Below are positions 24,986-33,315 of a stretch of DNA of 64,000 nucleotides, in pieces. The stretch's first letter is position 1, and the number at the start of each line of letters is the position of its first letter. The notes below the pieces were generated by a model. It saw only the letters and a program-made list of their open reading frames with translations, ran no database searches and had not been told where the DNA came from. The stretch comes from Opitutaceae bacterium. GTDB lineage: Bacteria > Verrucomicrobiota > Verrucomicrobiia > Opitutales > Opitutaceae. A program made the translations under genes and the position numbers. Where the stretch lies: positions 59,145-123,144 of the forward strand of contig JACFMR010000009.1 in the NCBI GenBank assembly GCA_019455245.1. Direction: 5' to 3'.

Positions 24986-26500
24986 TCAGGCTTTGATCAC
25001 CAGCCGGGTGTCGCCGGAGGGCTCACGTTCAAGGTGCCAGCCGGTGACGGTGATTTTTTTGAGAAATGATTCGTCGTGACTGACCAGCAGCATCGCACAG
25101 GGGCAATCGGCGAGGGCCTGTTCGAGGCAGAGGATGCCGGGCAGATCCATGTGGTTCGTCGGCTCGTCCATCACGATGAGATGCGGCCCGCGCACGATGC
25201 CGATGGCGAGGAGGAGCTTGCGCACTTCGCCGGGGCTGGGGAGCGCGCTGGCCATCAACCGTGCCGGGCGCGAACCGAGCCGGCTGACGGTCGTCATCAC
25301 GCGGCCGCGTTCGGCGTTGGGCAGACGATTGATGGATTCGAGCAGGGCGCGGGAATCATCCGCCGGAATTTCCTGCGGCACGCTCACCAGTTTGTCGGGC
25401 GGCAACTGCAGGTGGTCGAGCAGGTGGCGGATCAGGGTGCTTTTGCCGAGGCCGTTGGCGCCGGTCAGGGCGATGCGGCTCGTGCCGCCGATGGTCAGGG
25501 CGGGAAAGTGCAATTGGCGGCCGCGGCCCAAGGCCAGGCTGCCGGCGGGCAGCCGCAGCAGGAAATCCCGCGGGATGAATGACGCGCCATCCACCCAGAT
25601 GCCGGTATCATAGCGCTTCTTGACGGTGAGCTCCGAACGCTGCACGGCAACCTTGCCGGCGCGCTGGTTCATGAGTGCGACCATCTTGCCGGCATAGGCG
25701 TCCTTGCCGGTCAGTTTGGCGAGGTTGCGCATGGCGCGGCCGTCGTGGTCGTGCGCGGGAATCTTCTTCTGCTTGGAACCGCGGGCGGCGGAGGCCTTTT
25801 GGTCGGCGATGACGCGGCGGCGCTGGGCCTCGGCCTTCAGGCGGTTCTCGGTGCCGCGCAGGGCTTCGTTGGTGCGATGGACGGCCTTTTCGTCATTCTC
25901 CTGCTGTTCCAGCGCGTCGGTCACGCCGCCCGGGCGCAACACGGCGTCGGGCGGATCGATCAGCAGGCATTGCGAGCAAAGTTCGTCGAGCAGGGTGCGG
26001 TCGTGGCTCACCAGGAGGCCGATGCCGGTGAACGCCTGCAGCGCCAGCACCAGCAGGCGGCGCGCCTCGGCGTCGATGTGGTTGCTCGGCTCGTCGAGGG
26101 CGAGCACGGCGGGTTCGCGCCAGAGGGCCACGGCGATTTGGGCGCGTTTGCGTTCACCGTGGCTCAGGGTGGACCAGCGTTCCGGCCAATCTTCCTGCAC
26201 CTGCAGGCGCGCCTTGAGCACGGCGGCATCGGGCGCCCAGATGAAATCCTCCAGGTATTCCGGCGGATCGTCGGTGCGCTGCGCGACATAGAGCGACAGG
26301 CCCTGGCGCCGGACCGAGCCGTGCTGCGCGGTGAGCTCCCCGGTGGCGACTTTCAACAAGGTGGTTTTGCCCGCGCCGTTGGGTCCGACGACGCCGGTCC
26401 AACCCGGCGGAAACTGCACCGTCAGCTCCGTGAACAGCGGTGTGGTCATCCCCGGGTGCGCAAATTCGACGGATTGAAAGACAAGCAGGGCGGAAGCCAT
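24986..26500 (-). CDS. ABC-F family ATPase
   Basis: Cytoplasmic protein of 504 residues with two nucleotide-binding domains and no membrane segment, as in the ABC-F class that acts on ribosomes. The first domain has GPNGAGKTT near residue 39, the signature LSHGERKR and a Walker B ending LALDEPSNH. The second has GANGLGKST near residue 345, a degenerate signature SPGEVRK and IVMDEPTNH. A charged linker rich in Arg/Lys/Gln (about 215-290) joins them. The start MASALLVFQSVEF at 26500 was chosen because it places the first beta-strand at the normal distance from the Walker A; the frame stays open far upstream without homology. It could be translational or antibiotic-resistance-like; the substrate is unknown. 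Confidence 0.88.
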   Translation of the reverse strand: MASALLVFQSVEFAHPGMTTPLFTELTVQFPPGWTGVVGPNGAGKTTLLKVATGELTAQHGSVRRQGLSLYVAQRTDDPPEYLEDFIWAPDAAVLKARLQVQEDWPERWSTLSHGERKRAQIAVALWREPAVLALDEPSNHIDAEARRLLVLALQAFTGIGLLVSHDRTLLDELCSQCLLIDPPDAVLRPGGVTDALEQQENDEKAVHRTNEALRGTENRLKAEAQRRRVIADQKASAARGSKQKKIPAHDHDGRAMRNLAKLTGKDAYAGKMVALMNQRAGKVAVQRSELTVKKRYDTGIWVDGASFIPRDFLLRLPAGSLALGRGRQLHFPALTIGGTSRIALTGANGLGKSTLIRHLLDHLQLPPDKLVSVPQEIPADDSRALLESINRLPNAERGRVMTTVSRLGSRPARLMASALPSPGEVRKLLLAIGIVRGPHLIVMDEPTNHMDLPGILCLEQALADCPCAMLLVSHDESFLKKITVTGWHLEREPSGDTRLVIKA

Positions 26501-26716
26501 GGCCCCAGCGTGAGGCCGTGCGACCCGCCGGCAATGCCAAGTTCGGTCGGGTGGGGGCGATTTGGCCGGGGTGATTTTGAGCGCATTCACACGGGCGCCA
26601 ACGGCGGGCGCCGGGCTTGCGCCCGTCGGCTGAGGACGGCTCCTGCAGCCCATGCCCGGCCGGCCCGATTCCCGGCTCGACGCCGCCGGCCGGAAACCGC
26701 AGCTTGGCCGCACCCC

Positions 26717-27730
26717 ATGGCCCGCCGCTGGCAAACAATGTCGGACGAGCGTCTGCTCGACCTCCGCCTGTGCGATCTCGACCTGCATATCGAGGGCTCG
26801 CCGGTCGAGGCCCGCACGGTGCGGCTCGACGCCGAATTGGAGGAGAAAGGCCTGCGGTTCCGGCCGCATTACTGGGTGGGCGCGGAGTGGTTCACGCCCG
26901 ACGGCGTGCCGGGCATCGCGGTGCCGTTCTACCTGGTGCACCCACGGCTCACGGAGCTCGAGCGCAGCCAGATGCTGGAGGTCGAGGGCTTCGCCCCGGC
27001 CGAGTGCATGCGCATCCTGCGGCACGAGGCCGGCCACGCGATCGACAACGCCTACCGGCTGCACCGCCGCAAGCGCTGGCGCGAACTGTTCGGTTCGTTC
27101 ACCGATCCCTATCCCGATTCCTACCGGCCGCGGCCCAACAGCCGGCGGTTTGTGCAGCACCTGCGCGGCTGGTATGCGCAGGCGCACCCGGCGGAGGATT
27201 TTGCGGAGACCTTTGCGGTGTGGCTGACGCCCGGCTACCCGTGGCGCCGGCGCTACGCCGCCTGGCCGGCGTTGGAAAAACTCGAATACGTGGACGAGCT
27301 CATGCAGGAGATCGCCGGCGAGGTGCCGCCGGTGCGTTCGCGCCGGTTTGTCGAGCCGCTGAGCCAGCTGCGCACGACCCTGCGCGAACACTACCGGCAG
27401 AAGCACGATCTCTACGCCGTCGAGTGGCCGGCGTATTACGACCGCGACCTGCGCCGCATCTTCCGCGCACACGCGCCGAGCCGCCGGCAACCGGCCGCGT
27501 CGGCGTTTTTGCGCAGCCACCGCATGGACCTGTGCCGCACGGTGAGCGAGGTGGCGGGTGTGCCGGTGTACACCGTGGACAACCTGCTGGAGACCATGAT
27601 CGAGCGCTGCCGCGACATGCAGCTGCGCCTGCGTGATTCGCCGCGCCGCACCCGCGAGGCCATGCTGCTTGTGCTCATGATGCACACCGTGCATGTTGCC
27701 CACACGGGTTATCCGCGTATAGCTGTCTGA
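26717..27730 (+). CDS. Putative zinc-binding metallopeptidase
   Basis: The protein has 337 residues and no signal peptide. The zinc motif HEAGHAIDNAY (HEXXH, about residue 107) is followed by EDFAETFAVWLTPGYPWRRRY, where a glutamate in the AETFA segment could be the third ligand as in gluzincin-like enzymes. The start MARRWQTMSDERLLDL at 26717 is one of two close ATGs (the other at 26738). It precedes an ATP-grasp ligase gene by 7 nt and both look like one transcript. This looks like the family annotated as putative zinc-binding metallopeptidase, whose substrate is not known to me. Confidence 0.75.
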   Translation: MARRWQTMSDERLLDLRLCDLDLHIEGSPVEARTVRLDAELEEKGLRFRPHYWVGAEWFTPDGVPGIAVPFYLVHPRLTELERSQMLEVEGFAPAECMRILRHEAGHAIDNAYRLHRRKRWRELFGSFTDPYPDSYRPRPNSRRFVQHLRGWYAQAHPAEDFAETFAVWLTPGYPWRRRYAAWPALEKLEYVDELMQEIAGEVPPVRSRRFVEPLSQLRTTLREHYRQKHDLYAVEWPAYYDRDLRRIFRAHAPSRRQPAASAFLRSHRMDLCRTVSEVAGVPVYTVDNLLETMIERCRDMQLRLRDSPRRTREAMLLVLMMHTVHVAHTGYPRIAV

Positions 27731-27737
27731 GCACCGG

Positions 27738-28766
27738 ATGAAACACCTTTCCCGCCAGTTGAAAATTCTGACCCTCATGCACGAGGATCTCGTGCCGCCG
27801 GCCTCGATCGAGGGGCTCGACGACAAGCAGATCCAGCCGTGGAAGATGGAATACGACGTCTCCGTGACACTGCAGCACCTGGGGCACCACGTGGAGCCGC
27901 TCGGCATCTACGGCGACCTGGGTGATTTGGCCGAGGCGCTCGACCGCGTGCAGCCCGACATCGTGTTCAACATGATGGAGGAGTTCGACGGCCACGGCCC
28001 CTACGACCAGCATCTCGTTTCCTTCCTCGAACTGCGCCGCATGCGCTACACCGGCTGCAATCCGCGCGGGCTGACGCTCGCGCGCGACAAGGCGCTCTCG
28101 AAACAAATCCTCGCCTACCACCGCATCCCGGTGCCGGCCTTCGCGGTGTTTACACCGGGGCGCAAGGTGCGCCGGCCGGCCAAGCTCGCGTTCCCGCTGC
28201 TCGTCAAATCGCTCTACGAGGAAGGCTCGGTCGGCATCGCCCGCGCCTCGGTGGTGCGCGACGACGCAGCCCTGGCCGAGCGCGTGGAGCTGATTCACCG
28301 CCAGGCGCGCACCCCGGCCATCGCCGAGGAATACATCGAGGGGCGCGAAATCTACGTCGGAGTGACCGGCAACGAGCGGCTCCAGACCTCGACGCCGCTC
28401 GAACTCGTGCTCGAACACCTGCCCGAGGGCGCGCCCAACATCGCCACCAGCCGGCTCAAGTGGGACTATGCCCACCAGCAGAAAATGGGCATGGCCACAC
28501 GGCCGGCGGACCTGACGGCGGATCAGCACCGGCACCTGCGGCAGCTGGCCAAGCGCATCTATCGCGCGCTCTACCTCAGCGGCTATGCCCGGCTGGATTT
28601 CCGCTTGGGGCCCGACGGGCGGTTCTTCCTGCTCGAGGCCAACCCGAACCCCTGCCTGTCCTACGGCGAAGATTTTGCCGAGGCCATGCACCTCTCCGGC
28701 ATCGAATACGAGGACCTGCTCGACCGCATCCTCCGCCTCGGTCTCAACTACCGCGGCGTGATGTGA
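27738..28766 (+). CDS. ATP-grasp ligase, D-alanine--D-alanine ligase-like
   Basis: The protein has 342 residues. ATP-grasp features are visible: LLVKSLYEEGSVGIARASVV (about residue 155, nucleotide-binding lysine), AIAEEYIEGREIYVGVTGN (about 195) and DFRLGPDGRFFLLEANPNPCLSY (about 290), the last carrying the Mg-binding glutamate and asparagines. These fit carboxylate-amine ligases related to Ddl. It does not look like the housekeeping Ddl: the N-terminal region is divergent and it is paired with a metallopeptidase rather than mur genes. Joint action on a peptide is possible but unproven. Confidence 0.8.
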   Translation: MKHLSRQLKILTLMHEDLVPPASIEGLDDKQIQPWKMEYDVSVTLQHLGHHVEPLGIYGDLGDLAEALDRVQPDIVFNMMEEFDGHGPYDQHLVSFLELRRMRYTGCNPRGLTLARDKALSKQILAYHRIPVPAFAVFTPGRKVRRPAKLAFPLLVKSLYEEGSVGIARASVVRDDAALAERVELIHRQARTPAIAEEYIEGREIYVGVTGNERLQTSTPLELVLEHLPEGAPNIATSRLKWDYAHQQKMGMATRPADLTADQHRHLRQLAKRIYRALYLSGYARLDFRLGPDGRFFLLEANPNPCLSYGEDFAEAMHLSGIEYEDLLDRILRLGLNYRGVM

Positions 28767-28777
28767 GGCCGATCGAC

Positions 28778-28821
28778 GGGCGATGAGGGGCGATAAAGAT
28801 TAAGATTAAGATTAAGATTAT
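28778..28821. repeat. ATTAAG hexamer repeat with conserved leader, copy 1
   Basis: The leader CGGGCGATGAGGGGCGATAA is followed by AG and four ATTAAG-type units. It begins 12 nt after the ATP-grasp stop codon. The same leader and units occur at 31921-31969. The rest of 28822-29040 shows no gene. Confidence 0.75.
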
Positions 28822-29040
28822 GGAGGTCCGCGGAACAGTCTGACTTGGGGTGGGACGCATTGCCCTCAAGGCGTTGATCACGCCTGCGATGGAAACCGGC
28901 GCCCCGGGGCTTGCCCGCAACAGGTTTGGCGGCGACGGGGCCAGGCGCTTCACCATCTGCCGTCGGTCCAATCCGCGAACCGCAACAGGCGGAACCTCTC
29001 CGGTCCAATGGTTGCGGGCGGGTCGGCGGACCGGGCCGGT

Positions 29041-30333
29041 TCACAGGCCGAACAGCCGCGGCAGCGCCAGGCTCAGCGCGGGCACGTAGGTCACGATGAA
29101 CAGCACCGCGATCATGACCGCGTAGAAGGGCAGCAGCGGCCGCCAGACGCGCGCGATCGCGGTGCGCGAAACGCCGCAGCCGACGAACAACACGCTGCCC
29201 ACCGGCGGCGTGCACAGGCCGATGCAGAGGTTGAAAATCATCACCAGGCCGAAATGGATCGGGTCCATCCCGAAACCGGTCACCACCGGCAGCAGGATGG
29301 GCGTGAAGATCAGGACCGCCGGCGTCATGTCCATGAAGGTGCCGACCACGAGCAGAATCAGCGTGATCAACAGCAGCAGCAGCGCGGGGTTGTCGCTCAG
29401 GCCCAGCAGCGCGGCGCTGACCGCCTGCGGGATGTTGGCCGAGGCCATCACCCACGACATGCCCATCGACGCGCCGACGAGCACGAGCACGATCGCGGTC
29501 GTTTCGGCGGCATCGGCCAGCACCTGCGGCAGCTCCGCCCATTTCACCTCGCGGTAAACCAGCACCGACAGCACGAAGGTGTAGACCACGGCGATGGCGC
29601 TGGCCTCGGTCGGCGTGAACCAGCCGATGATGATGCCGCCCATCACGAGGAGGATCAGGCACAGGCTGGGCAGGGCCGCCAGCAGGATGCGCCACGCCTC
29701 GTGGGCGGAAACCGCGCCGGCGGTCGGGTAGCCCCGGCGGCGTGCGATCACCGTGCCCACGATCATCAGCGCGAGGCCCAGCAGGAGGCCGGGCACATAA
29801 CCCGCCAGAAACAACGCCGCGATGGACACGCCGCCGCTCGCCAGCGAATAGACCACCATGATGTTGCTCGGCGGAATCAGCAGCCCGGTGGGCGCCGAGG
29901 TGATGTTCACCGCCGCGGCAAACTCGCGTTGGTAGCCCTCCTTCACCATCAGCGGTGTCATCACCCCGCCGTTGGCCGCGGCCGCCGCGACCGAGGAGCC
30001 CGAGATCGAGCCGAACAGCATGTTCGCGACCACGTTGACCGCCGCCAGTCCGCCGGGCAGCCGGCCGACCACGACCTTGGCCAGCGCGATCAGGCGTGTG
30101 GCGATGCCGCCGCGGTTCATCAGGTTGCCGGCGAGGATAAAAAACGGGATCGCAAGCAGCGCAAAACTGTCGAGCCCGGTGGCCATGCGCTGGGCCAGCA
30201 CGGTGGCGGCCGGCGCCGGATCGAGGCTGACCAGCAGCGCGAGAAACGCCGACAGCCCGATCGCAAACGCGACCGGCACGCCCAGCAGCAGCAGCACGGC
30301 AAAGACCGCCGTCAGCACCAGCGCCTCGCTCAT
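29041..30333 (-). CDS. dctM: TRAP transporter large permease subunit (DctM family)
   Basis: Membrane subunit (430 residues, about 12 hydrophobic helices) that moves a small organic anion with sodium or proton coupling. Family landmarks include IPFFILAGNLMNRGG near residue 57, FGSISGSSVAAAAANGGVMTPLM and IPPSNIMVVYSL in the first half, and FMDMTPAVLIFTPILLPV with LCTPPVGSVLFVG in the second. Its ATG overlaps the stop of the small permease gene (ATGA), so dctP, dctQ and dctM form one coupled operon. The substrate is probably a carboxylate or sugar acid, but the sequence does not say which. Confidence 0.93.
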   Translation of the reverse strand: MSEALVLTAVFAVLLLLGVPVAFAIGLSAFLALLVSLDPAPAATVLAQRMATGLDSFALLAIPFFILAGNLMNRGGIATRLIALAKVVVGRLPGGLAAVNVVANMLFGSISGSSVAAAAANGGVMTPLMVKEGYQREFAAAVNITSAPTGLLIPPSNIMVVYSLASGGVSIAALFLAGYVPGLLLGLALMIVGTVIARRRGYPTAGAVSAHEAWRILLAALPSLCLILLVMGGIIIGWFTPTEASAIAVVYTFVLSVLVYREVKWAELPQVLADAAETTAIVLVLVGASMGMSWVMASANIPQAVSAALLGLSDNPALLLLLITLILLVVGTFMDMTPAVLIFTPILLPVVTGFGMDPIHFGLVMIFNLCIGLCTPPVGSVLFVGCGVSRTAIARVWRPLLPFYAVMIAVLFIVTYVPALSLALPRLFGL

Positions 30334-30830
30334 GGCGCGGGCTCCTTTCGCTCCTCGTCGGCGCGGGGTGCCGCCGTCAGCAATTCGCAGACACAATAAA
30401 ACGTCATCACAAGCCCGGCCGCCGGCACGGCCAGATAGACCCAGGCCAGCCTGATCTCCAGCGCGGCGGAGGTTTGCCCCAGCATCCAGGTGATCCACAC
30501 CAGCCGGCTGCCGCCGCCGACGAGCACGGTGAGGGCGAAGAGCAGCACCAGGATTTGGATGACGCGGTTGAGCCGGAGCCGCGCGCGCCCGTGCAGGGCT
30601 CCCGGCAACAAATCCAGCGCCAGATGCGTGTGCCGGCCCACGCCATGGGCCGCGCCGAGCAGCCCGAGCCAGATCATGGCGAAGCGCGCGAACTCCTCGG
30701 TGTAGGGGCTCGGTGAGTGCAGCACAAACCGCGTGACCACCTGCCAGACGACATTGAGCACCATCACCGCCAGCAGCAGGGCGATGGAGTGGCGCAGCAG
30801 GCGATCGATCCACGGGCGCAGCGTGTTCAC
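30330..30830 (-). CDS. dctQ: TRAP transporter small permease subunit (DctQ family)
   Basis: Four-helix membrane subunit of 166 residues that pairs with DctM. Helices are visible at about 13-33, 46-66, 86-108 and 126-148, with the family-typical FARFAMIWLGLLGAAHGVGRHTHLALD region. The start is a GTG at 30830 within GTGA, overlapping the dctP stop codon. Confidence 0.88.
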   Translation of the reverse strand: MNTLRPWIDRLLRHSIALLLAVMVLNVVWQVVTRFVLHSPSPYTEEFARFAMIWLGLLGAAHGVGRHTHLALDLLPGALHGRARLRLNRVIQILVLLFALTVLVGGGSRLVWITWMLGQTSAALEIRLAWVYLAVPAAGLVMTFYCVCELLTAAPRADEERKEPAP

Positions 30831-31819
30831 GGGATTACCTCCGCGATGCGCCGGGCCAACGCGCCGACGGGCGGCTGTGTGCGCCGGACTTCCTCGTGCA
30901 ACGCGCGCACCTCCGCGCGGAAGGCGGCCTTGTCGGGTGTCGAGATTTCCACGCCGGCCGCGGCGATGGCCGTGAGCGCATCCGCGGTGGCCGCGGCCCA
31001 GAGTTCGCGTTGGTAAGCGGCGGATTCGTCGGCGGCCTCCTGCACCCATTGTTGCTGTTGGGACGTGAGGTTTTGCCAGAGATGCCGGCTGATCAGCAGC
31101 ACGTCGGGCACCGCGGTGTGTTCGTCGAGGATGTAGTGCCGGCACAGTTCGTAGTGCCGCGAGAGGTGCAGGCTCGGCGGGTTGTTTTCCGCGCCGTCCA
31201 CCACGCCCTGTTGCAGCGCCGTGTAGAGTTCGCCCCAGGCGATCGGCGTGGGCGAGCCGCCCAGCGCGCGCACCATCGCCATGGCGGTGGGGCTTTCCTG
31301 CACGCGGATTTTCAGGCTCCGGAGATCGGCCGGGGTGTGCACCGCGGTGTGCACGGTGTAGAAACTGCGCGTGCCCGCGTCGTAGTAGCACAGGCCGTGC
31401 AGCAGCACGGGTTCGGCCGCGGCCAGGATTTCCCGTCCAATTTCGCCCTCGAGCACGGCCCAGCGGTGGGCCTCGTCGCGAAACAGGTAGGGCAGGCCGA
31501 AAACGCGGAAGGCCGGGGCGAAGCTCTCCAAGACCGACGAGGAAACCTTGGTCATGCCCAGCCCGCCCAGTTGCAGCAGCTCAAGGCATTCGCGCTCGGT
31601 GCCGAGCTGCCCGCCGGAATAAAGGTCCACCCGCATCGTGCCGCCGGATTTTTCCGCCAAGCGCTCGCCGAAGCGCACCATGGCCAGATGCACCGGATGC
31701 GTTTGGTCCAGCCCGTGCGCCAGCTTGATGGTGACGCCCGATTCCGACCGCATGCAGCCGCCCCAGAATCCGGCCAGCAGGCAGCCGAGCAGAAGACGGG
31801 GCAGGGTTGAAATGCGCAT
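30827..31819 (-). CDS. dctP: TRAP transporter solute-binding lipoprotein (DctP family)
   Basis: Periplasmic substrate receptor of 330 residues from the ATG at 31819 (MRISTLPRLLLGCLLAGFWG, then GC), which gives a lipoprotein signal; an ATG ten codons upstream is in frame. DctP hallmarks: IKLAHGLDQTHPVH near the start of the mature domain, VDLYSGGQLGTERECLELLQLG, the substrate-carboxylate arginine in LKIRVQESPTAMAMVRALGGSPTPIAW (about residue 165), and ALQQGVVDGAENNPPSL. No Shine-Dalgarno sequence is obvious. Confidence 0.9.
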   Translation of the reverse strand: MRISTLPRLLLGCLLAGFWGGCMRSESGVTIKLAHGLDQTHPVHLAMVRFGERLAEKSGGTMRVDLYSGGQLGTERECLELLQLGGLGMTKVSSSVLESFAPAFRVFGLPYLFRDEAHRWAVLEGEIGREILAAAEPVLLHGLCYYDAGTRSFYTVHTAVHTPADLRSLKIRVQESPTAMAMVRALGGSPTPIAWGELYTALQQGVVDGAENNPPSLHLSRHYELCRHYILDEHTAVPDVLLISRHLWQNLTSQQQQWVQEAADESAAYQRELWAAATADALTAIAAAGVEISTPDKAAFRAEVRALHEEVRRTQPPVGALARRIAEVIP

Positions 31820-31849
31820 GCCGGGCAGGGGAGAAAGGACGGCTACCAA

Positions 31850-32233
31850 TCACCGGTCGGCCGGCGCCCTTTTCAAGGCAGAAAATGCAAACACACGCCG
31901 GTGGCGTGACCAGAAACCGCCGGGCGAGGAGGGGCGATAAAGATTAAGATTAAGATAACGATTAAGATTTCCCCGGGCCGGCCCAACGCATCCGCCGCCG
32001 TTCTGCCGACCCGCAGCAGGCTCCATTCGGGAGAAAACCTGCATGGCCACATAAGGCGCTGAAGGCACAGGTCGGCTGCGGCGCGGCCGGAGGCGGGGAT
32101 ACTCCGGCTCGCCGGTGATTCCATTCATAAGTTCATTTTCCATGATGACCATGGGTTGTGGTCACCGGTTTGATCCTTGTGAGCTTTATGTGCCTTCTGT
32201 GGCCACGCCCTCCCCGGCAGGGTAGCGGTTCTC
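31850..32233. repeat. 384-bp intergenic region with ATTAAG repeat, copy 2 (31921-31969)
   Basis: It contains CGGGCGAGGAGGGGCGATAA followed by AAGATTAAG-type units, one interrupted as ATAACG. This matches the copy at 28778, so the pair brackets the TRAP operon. No gene is supported in the remaining sequence. Confidence 0.7.
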
Positions 32234-33169
32234 TCAGCAGATGCGGCGCGCGGGTTTCAGGTAGCCGTCGTCCCAGGCGCTGACGTGCAGGGGAAGTTTG
32301 CGCCAGTAGTACTTGAGGTCGTCGCTTTCCCAGCCGGCGTAGATCTCCTCCCACGTGAGCGGGCAATGCGGGTTGAGCGAGCTGTTGTCCACCGGTTCGT
32401 CCGCGGGTTGGTAGCGCACGTCGAGCGAGAGCCGGATGCGGTCCTTGAACTGGCAGCGGAGGGCCTTGTGCACGGTGTGGCTGGGAAAGGTGAGGATGTC
32501 GCCGGTCTCGTAGTCGCCCTCGACCCAGTGGGTTTCGGTGGGGCAGAGCGGCACGGCAAATCCGCCGGCGCCCTTGGCGGGTTGCACGGGGAGGTAGCCC
32601 TGCCGGTGCGAGCCCTGCAGCACGGTCAATCCGCCCAGCGCGCGCGGGCAATCCCCGACCGGAAACCAACAGGTCCAGGTGTTGGCCGTGCCCTGGATGT
32701 GGGGAAAGTCCTGGTGCGGCGGGGTGGGCACCATGTAGCGGTGCGGCGTGACCATCCGGGCGATGTGCCGCGGATGCACGAGGACCTCGCGATCGAAGAG
32801 GGTGCGGTAAATCTCCAGCAGCCGCGGGTGGTGGGGCAGCCGGTGAAAACGCTCGAGCTTTTGCACGTCGTGGTAGGCTTCGGCGGAGACGCCGATGTCG
32901 GTGCGGCTCATCTCTTCCTCGCTCAGCCGGTTGATCGCATCGTGGTCGATCAGGCCGCCGAGGGCATCCTGCCCGGGCTGGCGCCAGCCGTATTTGTCGA
33001 CCACGGCCAGCAGTTCGGCGCGCAGCGCGAGCACCTCGTCGCGCGGCAGGCGTTGCTTGAAGAACAGGTAACCGTCCTCGGCCGCGCGTTCGCGCAGGGC
33101 CGCGGGGTCCGCGAGCAGCGGGGTGGAGTCGACGAAGAGCGTTTTGCGAACCGGGGTGGGGGCAACCAT
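32234..33169 (-). CDS. Phytanoyl-CoA dioxygenase family Fe(II)/2-oxoglutarate oxygenase
   Basis: Cytoplasmic mononuclear non-heme iron oxygenase, 311 residues. The iron facial triad is recognisable: HQDFPH (HXD, about residue 151) and a distal histidine in ILTFPSHTVHKALRC (about 234), with a downstream arginine (RLSLDVRYQ) positioned to bind 2-oxoglutarate. WTCWFPVGDCPRALGGLTVLQGSH is the typical core strand region. The gene is monocistronic, between the TRAP operon and the restriction locus, so its substrate cannot be inferred. Confidence 0.85.
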   Translation of the reverse strand: MVAPTPVRKTLFVDSTPLLADPAALRERAAEDGYLFFKQRLPRDEVLALRAELLAVVDKYGWRQPGQDALGGLIDHDAINRLSEEEMSRTDIGVSAEAYHDVQKLERFHRLPHHPRLLEIYRTLFDREVLVHPRHIARMVTPHRYMVPTPPHQDFPHIQGTANTWTCWFPVGDCPRALGGLTVLQGSHRQGYLPVQPAKGAGGFAVPLCPTETHWVEGDYETGDILTFPSHTVHKALRCQFKDRIRLSLDVRYQPADEPVDNSSLNPHCPLTWEEIYAGWESDDLKYYWRKLPLHVSAWDDGYLKPARRIC

Positions 33170-33315
33170 GGGCGTGGAGCGGAGCGCAGTTTCAGCCGGA
33201 AATCAATCGCGCTTCAGGAGTGGAGGGTCGGGGCGGGTTCGAGTCAGCGTATGATTACCCCTGCCCAAATACCGTGTGGAATCTTGCTGATCGCCTGGCA
33301 TAGACCTCACTCAGA

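Noticed and set aside
25745..26716. Long in-frame 5' extension of the metallopeptidase gene
   Set aside because: It is antisense to the ABC-F gene and lacks similarity; starts at 26717 or 26738 give a normal protein.
33230..33260. GGTTCGAGTC resembling a tRNA T-loop
   Set aside because: The flanking bases do not form a T-stem and no acceptor or anticodon arms can be built.
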